A stretch of DNA of 64,000 nt from Desulforapulum autotrophicum (GCA_020723285.1 DYJE01000016.1:1-64000); one strand, 5' to 3'; shown: positions 36,034 through 47,290, counted from the stretch's first letter. Notes: generated from the sequence alone by a model not told the origin. Made by a program: numbers and translations.

Positions 36034-39000
36034 CCGTTCCCCACGCCTGTGGGGATGAACCGCAAAATAAACAGAATAATAATAGAAGGCCTAACCGTTC
36101 CCCACGCCTGTGGGGATGAACCTCATTTAAGCCTCTTTATTGATGGATAACAGCACCGTTCCCCACGCCTGTGGGGATGAACCGCCGACGCAATTGTCGA
36201 GCGATGCTTGTTCGAGCCGTTCCCCACGCCTGTGGGGATGAACCGCCCAATACAATCGGATTATCTGTCAGCCTGTACCGTTCCCCACGCCTGTGGGGAT
36301 GAACCGCGCATGAATTATGTGTTGAAATGTGGAATTTGCCGTTCCCCACGCCTGTGGGGATGAACCGGCCGGGAATGTATGGTTGACGGAATAAAATGGC
36401 CGTTCCCCACGCCTGTGGGGATGAACCGTGGTCAACCGTTTGTTCCAGATGTGTTATTAGCCGTTCCCCACGCCTGTGGGGATGAACCGAGATAAAGAAC
36501 AATATCCTGGTGCGTTTATTCCCGTTCCCCACGCCTGTGGGGATGAACCGTATGGATTACGGATATTCAAATTGGACTGTTGCCGTTCCCCACGCCTGTG
36601 GGGATGAACCGTTTCTTTAGAATATTCAAACACAATACAATGACCGTTCCCCACGCCTGTGGGGATGAACCGTATTTGATTTAAATGGAATTGAAACAAT
36701 TTTACCGTTCCCCACGCCTGTGGGGATGAACCGAAATATCAGGGAGCCGTTTCAAAGGTTATTTCCCGTTCCCCACGCCTGTGGGGATGAACCGGGAGAT
36801 GAGTAAAAAATTTAAGACAAATGTTTCCGTTCCCCACGCCTGTGGGGATGAACCGGGTTGCATCAACTCTTGGTAGACAAATTCCCACCGTTCCCCACGC
36901 CTGTGGGGATGAACCGACGATACAAATGAAATTGAAGTTATTTTTAATCCGTTCCCCACGCCTGTGGGGATGAACCGTCCAATATCTATGGGTATAGAAA
37001 TTCCAAAAACCGTTCCCCACGCCTGTGGGGATGAACCGTTTTAGTTGTTGTCTTAGATTCTGATAATGAACCGTTCCCCACGCCTGTGGGGATGAACCGA
37101 TAAATTAGTTAATGAGAAAAAAACTTTATATCCGTTCCCCACGCCTGTGGGGATGAACCGATTCAAGCTGGATCTTTAACCATAGGCGTATTCCGTTCCC
37201 CACGCCTGTGGGGATGAACCGTGTTGACAATCAACCCGCGCCTACAGCTTACGCCGTTCCCCACGCCTGTGGGGATGAACCGACGCCGGTGTGGAGGTGG
37301 TTTAAATGGCGAACCCGTTCCCCACGCCTGTGGGGATGAACCGCTTGTGAGGCCGATCATGGTGATGAAAGATGACCGTTCCCCACGCCTGTGGGGATGA
37401 ACCGACTTGGGCTTAATAGCGCGACTGCATGCGATGCCGTTCCCCACGCCTGTGGGGATGAACCGCTGTTTTGTCTGGCTTTCCAGCATCGAAAGGACCG
37501 TTCCCCACGCCTGTGGGGATGAACCGTTCTGTCTTCACCGTTTCGCTTACTTCATCCCCCGTTCCCCACGCCTGTGGGGATGAACCGAATTTTCAGACCT
37601 TGCAAAAAAACATTTCGGCCCGTTCCCCACGCCTGTGGGGATGAACCGGTTTTTACATAACACACCCCTTGACAACCCCACCGTTCCCCACGCCTGTGGG
37701 GATGAACCGCTTGATGCCGCGATCACAACCCAACGTGAAAACCGTTCCCCACGCCTGTGGGGATGAACCGAAAACGCCTTGAGTTTGAGTCTTCCGGCGA
37801 ACCCGTTCCCCACGCCTGTGGGGATGAACCGCATGAGAAAAGACGCAGACGCCATTATCTCAACCGTTCCCCACGCCTGTGGGGATGAACCGGGCGACAT
37901 CAAGCTACGTTACAGATTATGGACCCGTTCCCCACGCCTGTGGGGATGAACCGATATTATTCAGAGGGTTTTGAAGCGAAAGTTTCCGTTCCCCACGCCT
38001 GTGGGGATGAACCGCCATTGATTCTTTTTCTTGTTTGGCTTGGCGACCGTTCCCCACGCCTGTGGGGATGAACCGCCATGGGTTGTTTTTTTGTTATCTG
38101 ATGTAAACCGTTCCCCACGCCTGTGGGGATGAACCGCTGTTGCCATGTCGGAGTGTATCGGCAGTTATCCGTTCCCCACGCCTGTGGGGATGAACCGTCA
38201 ACAAATTATGAATATATTTGTGTTAATCGCCGTTCCCCACGCCTGTGGGGATGAACCGTGTATCTGAGTTGTTGCGGCGTACAGTCAGGTGCCGTTCCCC
38301 ACGCCTGTGGGGATGAACCGTTTTGACATGGCCGATTCAATGGGGCGTTTTTCCGTTCCCCACGCCTGTGGGGATGAACCGCCGGAAAGAAGGTAGCGCG
38401 GGCCGGGTGGAATCCGTTCCCCACGCCTGTGGGGATGAACCGAATCCTGGGTTCCCGGAAAGAATGACCAGTTTCCGTTCCCCACGCCTGTGGGGATGAA
38501 CCGGGTTCGCTGTCCAGGATATAGCGGATTTCAAGCCGTTCCCCACGCCTGTGGGGATGAACCGAAATGAAGCTCGAAATAAAAAAAGCCGAACTACCGT
38601 TCCCCACGCCTGTGGGGATGAACCGTCTGCGCCTACCCACCCCGATTTTCCATTCGCCCGTTCCCCACGCCTGTGGGGATGAACCGCGCCGGTCGTGGTT
38701 TTTCAATCGGAGACGAAACCGTTCCCCACGCCTGTGGGGATGAACCGTTGATCGATATCAGATTGTGATGGATCCATTGCCGTTCCCCACGCCTGTGGGG
38801 ATGAACCGCATTTTCATAACAACTGGGGACGAATTTATCACCGTTCCCCACGCCTGTGGGGATGAACCGCTCGACCCGTTTGCATCGATCGAGGATCTGG
38901 CCCGTTCCCCACGCCTGTGGGGATGAACCGGGAATGAGACAAAATATGAACGACAAAATGATCCGTTCCCCACGCCTGTGGGGATGAACCGCGCCGTTAT

Positions 39001-41734
39001 AAAGGGCATTATTAGAGCATTTTCCGTTCCCCACGCCTGTGGGGATGAACCGCCTTTTGATGTTACCCTGAAGAATTGTGGTACCCGTTCCCCACGCCTG
39101 TGGGGATGAACCGTTTCGACCGGCTGTCAAGCTTCGTTTTCTTCCCCGTTCCCCACGCCTGTGGGGATGAACCGTCCCATAGTTCTGTTCAGCCTTGGTG
39201 CGCCAACCCGTTCCCCACGCCTGTGGGGATGAACCGCCGACGACCAGATCGATATCTGGAACATTGTTCCGTTCCCCACGCCTGTGGGGATGAACCGCCC
39301 TGGGGATCCGCTGATGCCGACCGAAATCGCCGTTCCCCACGCCTGTGGGGATGAACCGACCTGCCCCAATTTTGATATGAACGCATTCCGCCGTTCCCCA
39401 CGCCTGTGGGGATGAACCGCTCCCCGAGAGACGCACTCGCTCTCCTACGCTCCGTTCCCCACGCCTGTGGGGATGAACCGACACCTATGACGACGGCAAG
39501 GTGGCCCTTGAACCGTTCCCCACGCCTGTGGGGATGAACCGGATACGACAAGACGGCCTGTGAACTTTACAACCCGTTCCCCACGCCTGTGGGGATGAAC
39601 CGGCCGTTATTAAGAGACATTCCCCGCTCAACAGCCGTTCCCCACGCCTGTGGGGATGAACCGGGTTTCCACCAGATTCGCCGCTTGTCGCTTAGCCGTT
39701 CCCCACGCCTGTGGGGATGAACCGCCCAAGCGCATGACGCTGATGCTCTGGTATGACCGTTCCCCACGCCTGTGGGGATGAACCGCCGGGCCTTGTCATC
39801 GTCCGTCCCAAGATACGCCGTTCCCCACGCCTGTGGGGATGAACCGGGTTAAACAACATTTTTTATTGGGCAAAAACTCCGTTCCCCACGCCTGTGGGGA
39901 TGAACCGCGGGACCCCACGGTGGGGCTTTATATTTATTCCCGTTCCCCACGCCTGTGGGGATGAACCGGCCGGAAACGACGGCTTTGTGCTGGCGGATAC
40001 CCGTTCCCCACGCCTGTGGGGATGAACCGGATGATTGGGAAAACATCAAAAAAAGGTCACGCCGTTCCCCACGCCTGTGGGGATGAACCGGGATGGTATT
40101 ACCGCGTTCCATTTGATTACAACCGTTCCCCACGCCTGTGGGGATGAACCGTTGACGGTTACAATGTTATAATCCCATGTGGACCGTTCCCCACGCCTGT
40201 GGGGATGAACCGAATGTGGAGTTTGCGAGAGAGATATTTTGGTACCGTTCCCCACGCCTGTGGGGATGAACCGCTTGCCATTTTTTATCCTTTATAAATT
40301 TAGTACCGTTCCCCACGCCTGTGGGGATGAACCTTTTCCGTATCGTTTCAACGTTGGCATTATTTCCCGTTCCCCACGCCTGTGGGGATGAACCGAACAT
40401 GGGCAGGATGGAAGGATTAAGAAATAACCGTTCCCCACGCCTGTGGGGATGAACCGGCCTTTTTGCTTTCAGCTTCAAAGCATAATTGCCGTTCCCCACG
40501 CCTGTGGGGATGAACCGACCGATTCCGCATCCTACAGACGTGGAGTATACCGTTCCCCACGCCTGTGGGGATGAACCGTTTCTTTATAGCCTCTTCCGAT
40601 GCTGTTTTGACCGTTCCCCACGCCTGTGGGGATGAACCGAACGGTTTTGTTTAGACACGCAGAAAAAACAGCCGTTCCCCACGCCTGTGGGGATGAACCT
40701 GAAAGCCCGGTAAAAGTGGCCCAATCTATTTGAATAGCCGTTCCCCACGCCTGTGGGGATGAACCGTATTCAACAGAGAGCGGATGAGTTAAGAGACCCC
40801 GTTCCCCACGCCTGTGGGGATGAACCGATGGATTTTATCGGGTGAAAATTGAAAATGAACCGTTCCCCACGCCTGTGGGGATGAACCGCCCCAAAAAACA
40901 TTTCTATCCCATTGGGATATCCGTTCCCCACGCCTGTGGGGATGAACCGCCAGCGAAAAGACGAATTGGGACGGCCAGGACCCGTTCCCCACGCCTGTGG
41001 GGATGAACCGGAGGCTTCGAAAAGCGGTTCCACGGATTTTTTCCGTTCCCCACGCCTGTGGGGATGAACCGGTCGCATCGCTCAAGGACCGTGTCGCAAC
41101 GACCCGTTCCCCACGCCTGTGGGGATGAACCGTTGTGGAAATTTTGTGTTGTCGATCTCTGGATCCGTTCCCCACGCCTGTGGGGATGAACCGTTTATGG
41201 TTTTAGACTTTACGCGCCCCGTTGACCGTTCCCCACGCCTGTGGGGATGAACCGTTGTATACCATTTAAAAAATCCGTGACTTGCTCCGTTCCCCACGCC
41301 TGTGGGGATGAACCGCCGGACCGGGACATCGCCAATTCGTACATCACCCGTTCCCCACGCCTGTGGGGATGAACCGGATCGGGGCTGTATGACGACAGTG
41401 GCAAACAACCGTTCCCCACGCCTGTGGGGATGAACCGGTCGGCACCACGCCCGTGGCGGCCAGTTTTTTCCGTTCCCCACGCCTGTGGGGATGAACCGCT
41501 CGCCGGATGGCGTCCGGGTGAGCGGCATCACCGTTCCCCACGCCTGTGGGGATGAACCGTTATAAATGGCAATGAGAATTCTGCTTTAGTGCCGTTCCCC
41601 ACGCCTGTGGGGATGAACCGAAATGGAGGACCGCGTGGGGGCTGATGATCTGCCGTTCCCCACGCCTGTGGGGATGAACCGCCCCCAGATCCGGATAGGT
41701 GCGTCAGACTCGCCCGTTCCCCACGCCTGTGGGG
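36034..41734 (+). CRISPR. Type I-E CRISPR array, 94 repeats and 93 spacers
   Basis: The 29-nt repeat begins CCGTTCCCC, has a stem CCCCAC-GCCT-GTGGGG and ends GATGAACCG, the Cas6e-type repeat of system I-E. By hand count there are 94 repeats, the last one keeping only its first 21 nt. Period is 61 nt, giving 32-nt spacers, except two of 33 nt (38259-38291, 39175-39207) and one of 37 nt (40701-40737). Repeats are identical apart from a final G-to-T change in those starting at 36095, 40306 and 40672. Uniform repeats along the whole length suggest an active, well-maintained array. Leader-proximal (left) spacers should be the newest. Spacer targets cannot be identified here. Confidence 0.98.
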
Positions 41735-41770
41735 GGAGTTCCGGGGACACCAGGAGTTCCGGGGACACCA
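41735..41770. repeat. 18-bp perfect tandem repeat ending the CRISPR array
   Basis: GGAGTTCCGGGGACACCA occurs twice without a gap, directly joined to the truncated last CRISPR repeat, and is followed by TACTTAATTA. The GTGTCCCCGG word (reverse strand) is one I associate with RAYT/REP-type repeats. It may mark where an insertion or deletion removed the distal end of the array. Confidence 0.6.
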
Positions 41771-42404
41771 TACTTAATTACGGTCGCCCCCCGCGCGGGG
41801 TAATGCTTTTGGCTTAAGAGATGGGCTCGGCTTCGCCTTTGCCCATCCATCGGGTTACGGGTTGTCATTCCGGGAAGCCCTGATTTTTCAGGTCGATCAT
41901 GTTCAAAAATGTGTGTTTTCCGCAATGCAGACCGACCCGGAATACATACCCGTAAAGGACATGATCCACGATCTTTTGGAAAACTGATTCCTGTTCCGGC
42001 ATGGATTCCGGGTCGGCTTCGGATGTCGAACGGTTTCGTTTGGCCAAATCCTACACATGTTCAAGCGATCAAAGTTATCGGAGACCGCCCGGTATGACAA
42101 AGCTGGAGGCTGTGGATCGACCTGAATCAATACCGTTCAAAACATATCCGGGTTTGACCTTTAAACGTCAGGATGTTATACGATTCGGCAAAATCACATT
42201 CATTATGAATATCATTTGACATGCCACAGAGCCGGGTCATTCTGTCATTTTATGATACAATCAGCATCGATCTTTTTTCAGCCCTTCGACTCTTTCTTGT
42301 CTGGCAAACTGTTTCGATCCTGAACCCAATAATCCGTGGTATTGCATTGATGATTCATAAAAGGGCATAAGAAAAACAGACAGCGACCACCAGAGGAACA
42401 GAAA
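41771..42404. other. Non-coding region after the CRISPR array
   Basis: This stretch of 634 nt has no frame with a ribosome site. It has short inverted words (for example CCCCGCGCGGGG around 41790) but no clear terminator. The right end, from about 42230, presumably carries the promoter of the radical SAM gene, whose ribosome site is AGAGGAAC. Confidence 0.45.
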
Positions 42405-45400
42405 ATGACCGCAGCATGGAATGTTGATCATTTCAATCAGACATGGAACCGCTTTGAATCAAACGGACAGGCAGTATACATAAGCCGGGACAGCGCAGAC
42501 TGGTTCGCTCCCAATGAAAAAGGAGACGCCATTCTGTCCGCTCTCAGAAAATCCCAGGATACGTCAACTGAACCAATGAGCCGTCTCTTTCTGTCCCGTC
42601 TCCCCAGGGCCGCGAACAAGCCATACGACGGAACAAGCCGCATCCGATACAACGGAAGCCTGAAAGAACTCTGGTTCCACATCACCAACCGCTGCAATCT
42701 GGCCTGTTCGCATTGCCTTTTTTCATCATCACCCGCAGAAACGCTGGAGCTTGAAGGGCGGAAAATCCTCACCCTTGCCGAAGAAGGCTATGATGCCGGT
42801 TGCCGTCTTTTCGCACTCACCGGCGGCGAGCCCCTGGTTCATCCCCACATCGACATGCTCGTTCCATCGCTTCTGAAACTTCCGGGCAGCCATGTGGCCA
42901 TGCTCACCAACGGCCTGGAGGCGGTTCCCTTTGTTCAGCGGCACAACCCGGACCCGCATTTTTTCCACCTTCAGATCAGCGTGGACGGCATGGAAACGAA
43001 CCATGACGCCATCCGTTCAAAGGGAAGTTTCAAAAAGCTCACCCGGACTCTTGAAACACTGAAAAAACGGTCATTTCCCTTCACGCTTTCCATGTGCGTG
43101 ACCCGTGGCAACGTGCACGACATGCCGGCCTTTGTGGACTATGCCGCCACAATGGGCGCGTCCAATGTCCATTTCATGTGGTATTTCATCCGGGGCCGGG
43201 GGGCCACGGCAAACGCGCCCGATTTAGACACCGTGTTTGATCATCTGGTTTCAAGCGCTGACATAGCGAAATCCCTCGGGGTGACCATCGACAACCTGGA
43301 AGCCCTGAAAACCCAGGTTTTCGCAGCCCCAGGAACGATTCACGACGGATCGTCGGCAGGCCTGGAATCCCTGGCCGTCGGCCCTTGCGGCAACATGTAT
43401 CCATCCGCCGCCCTTGTGGGGGTCAAGGAACTGGCCTGGCCTGTCCGTGAAAGCCTGATGGCGTCATACCGCGAGAACCCTGTTTTCCGATCGATCCGCT
43501 CTGAATCCGTGGCCAGCGTCGCATACCCGTTCCGCTACATTCTGGGCGGGGGAGACCTGGACCAGTGTTATATCCATAACGGATCGTTTATGGGTCATGA
43601 TCCGTATCAGGCCCTTCATGAGCGGCTGGTCCTCTGGCTGATCGCCCAGGAGACCGCCAGAATCAGCCCGACGGACAATCCTGCCGTTCTGCTCCGGACG
43701 GGTGACATCCTTGAAAGCTGCGGAGCTCACGGCGATGTGGCTTTTGTCCATACCAACTGCCTTCTGGCCGCGTCCCAGCCCGACAGCCTTGCCTCGGTCA
43801 AGGACTTTTATTCGGACGCCGCATCCGAAACCAAAGAGGATATCCTGAACCCGGTCTGTTACGAACCGTCCCTTCTTTCCCATATCCCTCACGCGTTCCG
43901 CTTCAGGGGGTACGGTTGCGGAAGCCCGGTTCTCGACGCGGACATCCGGGACGGTGAGCATGTCGCGGATCTGGGGGCCGGCCGGGGCGTGGAGTGTTTC
44001 ATCGCGGCGCGCCTTGCAGGAAAAGAAGGGAAAGTCACCGGTGTGGACATGCTGGACCCCATGTTGGCCATAGCTGAAACAGCCCGGTTCCAGGTGGAAA
44101 AAAACCTGGGGTATTCCACCCTCTCGTTTAAAAAAGGCTATCTTGAGAATCTTCCCTTAAAAGATGATTCGACGGATGTGGTGATCTCCAACTGCGTGAT
44201 GAATCTCTCGGTCCATAAAATCAAAGCTTTTGCTGAGATATTCCGTGTTCTCAAGCCCGGAGGACGGCTTGTGATCTCCGACGTGGTCTGTGAAACCGAA
44301 CCCGGCCCCTTCATCCGGAACGACGAAACCCTCAAAGGAGAGTGCATCGCCGGTTCGCTGACGGAAACACGGCTGATGGCGATTCTCGAAAACACCGGAT
44401 TCACAGCCACGACCCTCATCAAGCGTTTTCCATACAGAAACGTGAACGGGCACATGTTTTACTCGTTGACGTACCGGGCGGTCAAACCTTGCGGATACGG
44501 TACGGTCAACGCCATGTACCGTGGTCCCCTTCCCTTTCTTGTCACGGAAAAAGGCGAGATCCTGCCCAAAGGCCAGCGCATGGACATCGACGGCGATCTT
44601 GCCGGTTCTCTGGGCGACCAAATATTCATCATGGATGAAACAGGCAGCGTCACCAACATAGAGGCGGAAAACACCTGCGCCTGTTACCGTGCACCGGAAC
44701 AGAGTGCCACGACAGAGGCGGTTGCCTTCACGTCAGCGGAATCCGATCCGAAACAAAACGTCAACTGCATGGTCTGCGGCTCGTATCTTGTGTATGAGAA
44801 TTTCGAAACCCATAGGCGTTGTCATTACTGCGGTGAGGTTTTCAGCACCCTTGCGGCCTGCAGTTCCGGCCATTTTGTCTGCGACAGCTGCCACGCGAAA
44901 GACGCACTTGACGTCATCCGCCATATCTGCCTTACAACGGACGAAACAGACCTTCTGAAACTTTTCGAACAGATCAGACGGCATCCGGCCGTTCCCATGC
45001 ACGGCCCGGAATACCACGCCATGATTCCCGGTATCATCCTGGCCTGTTACCGGAATTCCGGGGGTAAAATCACCAAGGACACCATTCTTGACGGCATATC
45101 AAGGGGAAGCACCGTGGCCGGCGGTTTTTGCGGTTTCATGGGGATCTGCGGTGCCGCTGTCGGGCTTGGGGCCGCGTTCAGTCTCATTCTTGAAGCCAAT
45201 CCCCTGAAGGGAAAGGAACGGCAATGGGTTCAGACCGCTGTCCAGAAAACATTGAAGGACATCGGGGACCTCAACGCGGCAAGGTGCTGTCAGCGGGACG
45301 GATCTATCGCCCTCAAAAAAGCGGCGGAACTTTCGGAAGAGCTTCTGGGTATTCCCCTTAAAGCCGAATATCAGCTGGTGTGCCGCCAGAGGCACATGAA

Positions 45401-45473
45401 CAGGGAATGCCCGGGATCACTGTGTCCCCTTTTTGGAAAATCGGAAAAAAAAGATCTTTTCATCATGGTTTGA
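42405..45473 (+). CDS. Radical SAM / ArsM-like methyltransferase / DUF5714 fusion protein
   Basis: This 1022-residue cytoplasmic protein has three parts. Residues about 85-330 are a radical SAM domain with C97-x3-C101-x2-C104 (NRCNLACSHC) for the SAM-binding [4Fe-4S] cluster and TGGEPLVHP; a Cys-bearing segment follows (VGPCGNMYPSAA, DQCYIHN). Residues about 490-695 are a class I methyltransferase close to arsenite methyltransferases: VADLGAGRG, TGVDMLDPML, the paired SNCVMNLS and GECIAGSLTE Cys motifs, and VLKPGGRLVISDV. Residues about 780-1022 are DUF5714, with Cys pairs (CMVC, CHYC), SGHFVCDSCH and MHGPEYHAMIPG. A peptide- or small-molecule-modifying methylation with metalloid or thiol chemistry is plausible. 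The substrate is unknown, and no partner peptide is seen nearby. Confidence 0.8.
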   Translation: MTAAWNVDHFNQTWNRFESNGQAVYISRDSADWFAPNEKGDAILSALRKSQDTSTEPMSRLFLSRLPRAANKPYDGTSRIRYNGSLKELWFHITNRCNLACSHCLFSSSPAETLELEGRKILTLAEEGYDAGCRLFALTGGEPLVHPHIDMLVPSLLKLPGSHVAMLTNGLEAVPFVQRHNPDPHFFHLQISVDGMETNHDAIRSKGSFKKLTRTLETLKKRSFPFTLSMCVTRGNVHDMPAFVDYAATMGASNVHFMWYFIRGRGATANAPDLDTVFDHLVSSADIAKSLGVTIDNLEALKTQVFAAPGTIHDGSSAGLESLAVGPCGNMYPSAALVGVKELAWPVRESLMASYRENPVFRSIRSESVASVAYPFRYILGGGDLDQCYIHNGSFMGHDPYQALHERLVLWLIAQETARISPTDNPAVLLRTGDILESCGAHGDVAFVHTNCLLAASQPDSLASVKDFYSDAASETKEDILNPVCYEPSLLSHIPHAFRFRGYGCGSPVLDADIRDGEHVADLGAGRGVECFIAARLAGKEGKVTGVDMLDPMLAIAETARFQVEKNLGYSTLSFKKGYLENLPLKDDSTDVVISNCVMNLSVHKIKAFAEIFRVLKPGGRLVISDVVCETEPGPFIRNDETLKGECIAGSLTETRLMAILENTGFTATTLIKRFPYRNVNGHMFYSLTYRAVKPCGYGTVNAMYRGPLPFLVTEKGEILPKGQRMDIDGDLAGSLGDQIFIMDETGSVTNIEAENTCACYRAPEQSATTEAVAFTSAESDPKQNVNCMVCGSYLVYENFETHRRCHYCGEVFSTLAACSSGHFVCDSCHAKDALDVIRHICLTTDETDLLKLFEQIRRHPAVPMHGPEYHAMIPGIILACYRNSGGKITKDTILDGISRGSTVAGGFCGFMGICGAAVGLGAAFSLILEANPLKGKERQWVQTAVQKTLKDIGDLNAARCCQRDGSIALKKAAELSEELLGIPLKAEYQLVCRQRHMNRECPGSLCPLFGKSEKKDLFIMV

Positions 45474-45518
45474 ATCGTATTATCCTTTAAGTCAAAAATA
45501 GTGATCAAGGAAACACTT

Positions 45519-46154
45519 ATGGACCCCGAAGAACCCCAGAGTACAAAACGCACTGTGAACAAAGCCAAGGAATCCATAACCGAACCCCAGAAAAAACCGG
45601 CGATCAGGCTCCGCCAGATGGAGATCGACGATCTGGCCCAGGTTTACCATCTCGGTGAAAACCTGTTCAAAGCCGATGAAACCCCCACCATGTACCGGAC
45701 CTGGGACCCGTTTGAAGTCACCACACTGTTCAACAGTGACACGGAGTTCTGCCTGGTGGCCGAAGACGAGGAAGAAAACCTGGTGGGCTTCGCCCTTGGA
45801 ACCACCATCATCAAAGAGCATTCCGCCTGGAAATACGGATACCTGATCTGGCTGGGGGTCGAACCCTCGTACCAGAGCCGGGGCGTGGCCGACAAACTGT
45901 TCAACCGGTTCAAGGACCTGATGCTGAAAGAAGGGGTCCGCATGCTCATGGTGGACACACCGGCTGAAAACAAAAGGGGGTTGCGGTTCTTTGAAAAAAT
46001 GGGTTTCGGTCCGCCACGGCCCCATGTCTACCTCACCCTCAATCTGGCGGCGGACCAGCAAAAACTGAAAATGAAAAGCCAGTCCAACGGCAACGGGAAT
46101 GGAAACGGAAACGGCCATTCCCATCTTGTGGTCCTCAAAAAAGACTCCGCGTGA
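45519..46154 (+). CDS. GNAT-family N-acetyltransferase
   Basis: ATG 45519 is chosen, with AAGGAAA upstream; a GTG at 45501 is possible. The 211-residue protein has an N-terminal charged tail, then a GNAT fold starting AIRLRQMEIDDLAQVYHLGE. The acetyl-CoA motif A is YLIWLGVEPSYQSRGVADKL, and NKRGLRFFEKMGF is motif B. The last 25 residues are an odd Asn-Gly alternation ending in HSHLVV. Substrate is not predictable; RimI-like proteins act on amine groups of proteins or small molecules. The M20 peptidase gene starts 7 nt after its stop, so the two are probably co-transcribed. Confidence 0.8.
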   Translation: MDPEEPQSTKRTVNKAKESITEPQKKPAIRLRQMEIDDLAQVYHLGENLFKADETPTMYRTWDPFEVTTLFNSDTEFCLVAEDEEENLVGFALGTTIIKEHSAWKYGYLIWLGVEPSYQSRGVADKLFNRFKDLMLKEGVRMLMVDTPAENKRGLRFFEKMGFGPPRPHVYLTLNLAADQQKLKMKSQSNGNGNGNGNGHSHLVVLKKDSA

Positions 46155-46161
46155 GGTCTCC

Positions 46162-47253
46162 ATGATCGACATTTCGCGCCTGAAAAAACTGCTGTTCCGC
46201 CTCATCGATATCTACAGCCCGTCAGGGAAAGAAGAGGAGATCCTTGCCTACCTCAAAGGCTATCTGAAAAGGCAGGGGCTTGACGTCCGCAGCCAGCCGG
46301 TGGATGAACACCGTTACAACCTGATTGTCACGCCCAGGACCGCTGAAATCCAAATGGCCTTCATCGGTCATCTGGACACGGTGACCGCCTATGATCTGGA
46401 ACACTACAACGCCGTGGAAAAAGAAGGAGAAATCGTTGGCCTTGGCGCGGCGGACATGAAGGGCGGGTGTGCGGCCATGATCGAAGCGTTTGTAAGCATG
46501 CGTCAATGCCTGGGTCCTGACATGCCTTTCGCGCTTTGCCTGGTGGTGGGCGAGGAGGAAACAGGAGACGGCGCGGCTCAGCTCATGCGGGAATACCGTT
46601 TTCCCTGGGCGCTCATAGGCGAACCCACGGACCTTGTCCCCTGTTTCAGGAGTTACGGTTACATCGAAAGCCAGATCAACACCGTGGGGAAACGCCAGCA
46701 CGCCAGTCTTGCAGGCCGAAAACAGAACGCGGTGGAAACCCTGCTTGGCGGCCTTCTCCGTTTCACAAACCATATGGAGCACAAACGACCCGAACTGATT
46801 TACAACATCAGGGACCTCGTCACGCCCCCCGCAGGTTTCGCCGTTCCCGAGTATTGTGAGGCCTGGATCGACATCCACGTCCCCCCGGAATCGGCCATCG
46901 GGACGGTCATCACCGAAATCGAAGACGTGGTTTCGGAAAAATCCGATGAAAACACCGGCATATCCGTCCGGTTCAGAACCGAAACCATCGACTCCGGTTA
47001 CGATCTCCCCATTAGCGGAAAGACCATCGACATCGTGAAAGCGGTGTACAGCGAGCACGGTCTTTCTTTTAAGCCCAACGCGTTTCCAAGTCACTCCGAC
47101 GCCAACCAGATTTTCTCTTCAGGAGCCAAACCGCTGATCCTGGGGCCCGGCCACCTTGAAAAAGCCCATGCCCAGGATGAATCCGTTCCTTTTGATCAGG
47201 TGGTGAAAGCCGCTGAAATCTATGGTTCCCTGATGAAAAAAATTGTGGAATGA
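46162..47253 (+). CDS. M20-family zinc peptidase/deacylase (ArgE/DapE/LysK-like)
   Basis: The start at 46162 (MIDISRLKKLLFRLIDIYSP) gives 363 residues and follows GAGG. Zinc ligands and the catalytic base are in standard places: GHLDTV, GLGAADMKGG, VVGEEETGD (general base Glu and ligand Glu), GEPTDL and the C-terminal GPGHLEKAH. A dimerisation domain interrupts the catalytic domain as usual (about 180-290). The family removes acyl groups from amino acids or cleaves dipeptides. Acetyl-lysine or succinyl-diaminopimelate type substrates are possible, and pairing with the GNAT gene suggests acyl-group chemistry. The exact reaction is not resolved. Confidence 0.8.
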   Translation: MIDISRLKKLLFRLIDIYSPSGKEEEILAYLKGYLKRQGLDVRSQPVDEHRYNLIVTPRTAEIQMAFIGHLDTVTAYDLEHYNAVEKEGEIVGLGAADMKGGCAAMIEAFVSMRQCLGPDMPFALCLVVGEEETGDGAAQLMREYRFPWALIGEPTDLVPCFRSYGYIESQINTVGKRQHASLAGRKQNAVETLLGGLLRFTNHMEHKRPELIYNIRDLVTPPAGFAVPEYCEAWIDIHVPPESAIGTVITEIEDVVSEKSDENTGISVRFRTETIDSGYDLPISGKTIDIVKAVYSEHGLSFKPNAFPSHSDANQIFSSGAKPLILGPGHLEKAHAQDESVPFDQVVKAAEIYGSLMKKIVE

Positions 47254-47290
47254 TACCCGGATAAAGACCACCGACTAGTGATACACTGCC

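Noticed and set aside
36137-41771. Many minus-strand open frames across the array with repeating HPHRRGER and SSPQAWGT peptides
   Set aside because: They are translations of the 29-nt CRISPR repeat and its spacers; the period and sequence follow the repeats, and no ribosome sites exist.
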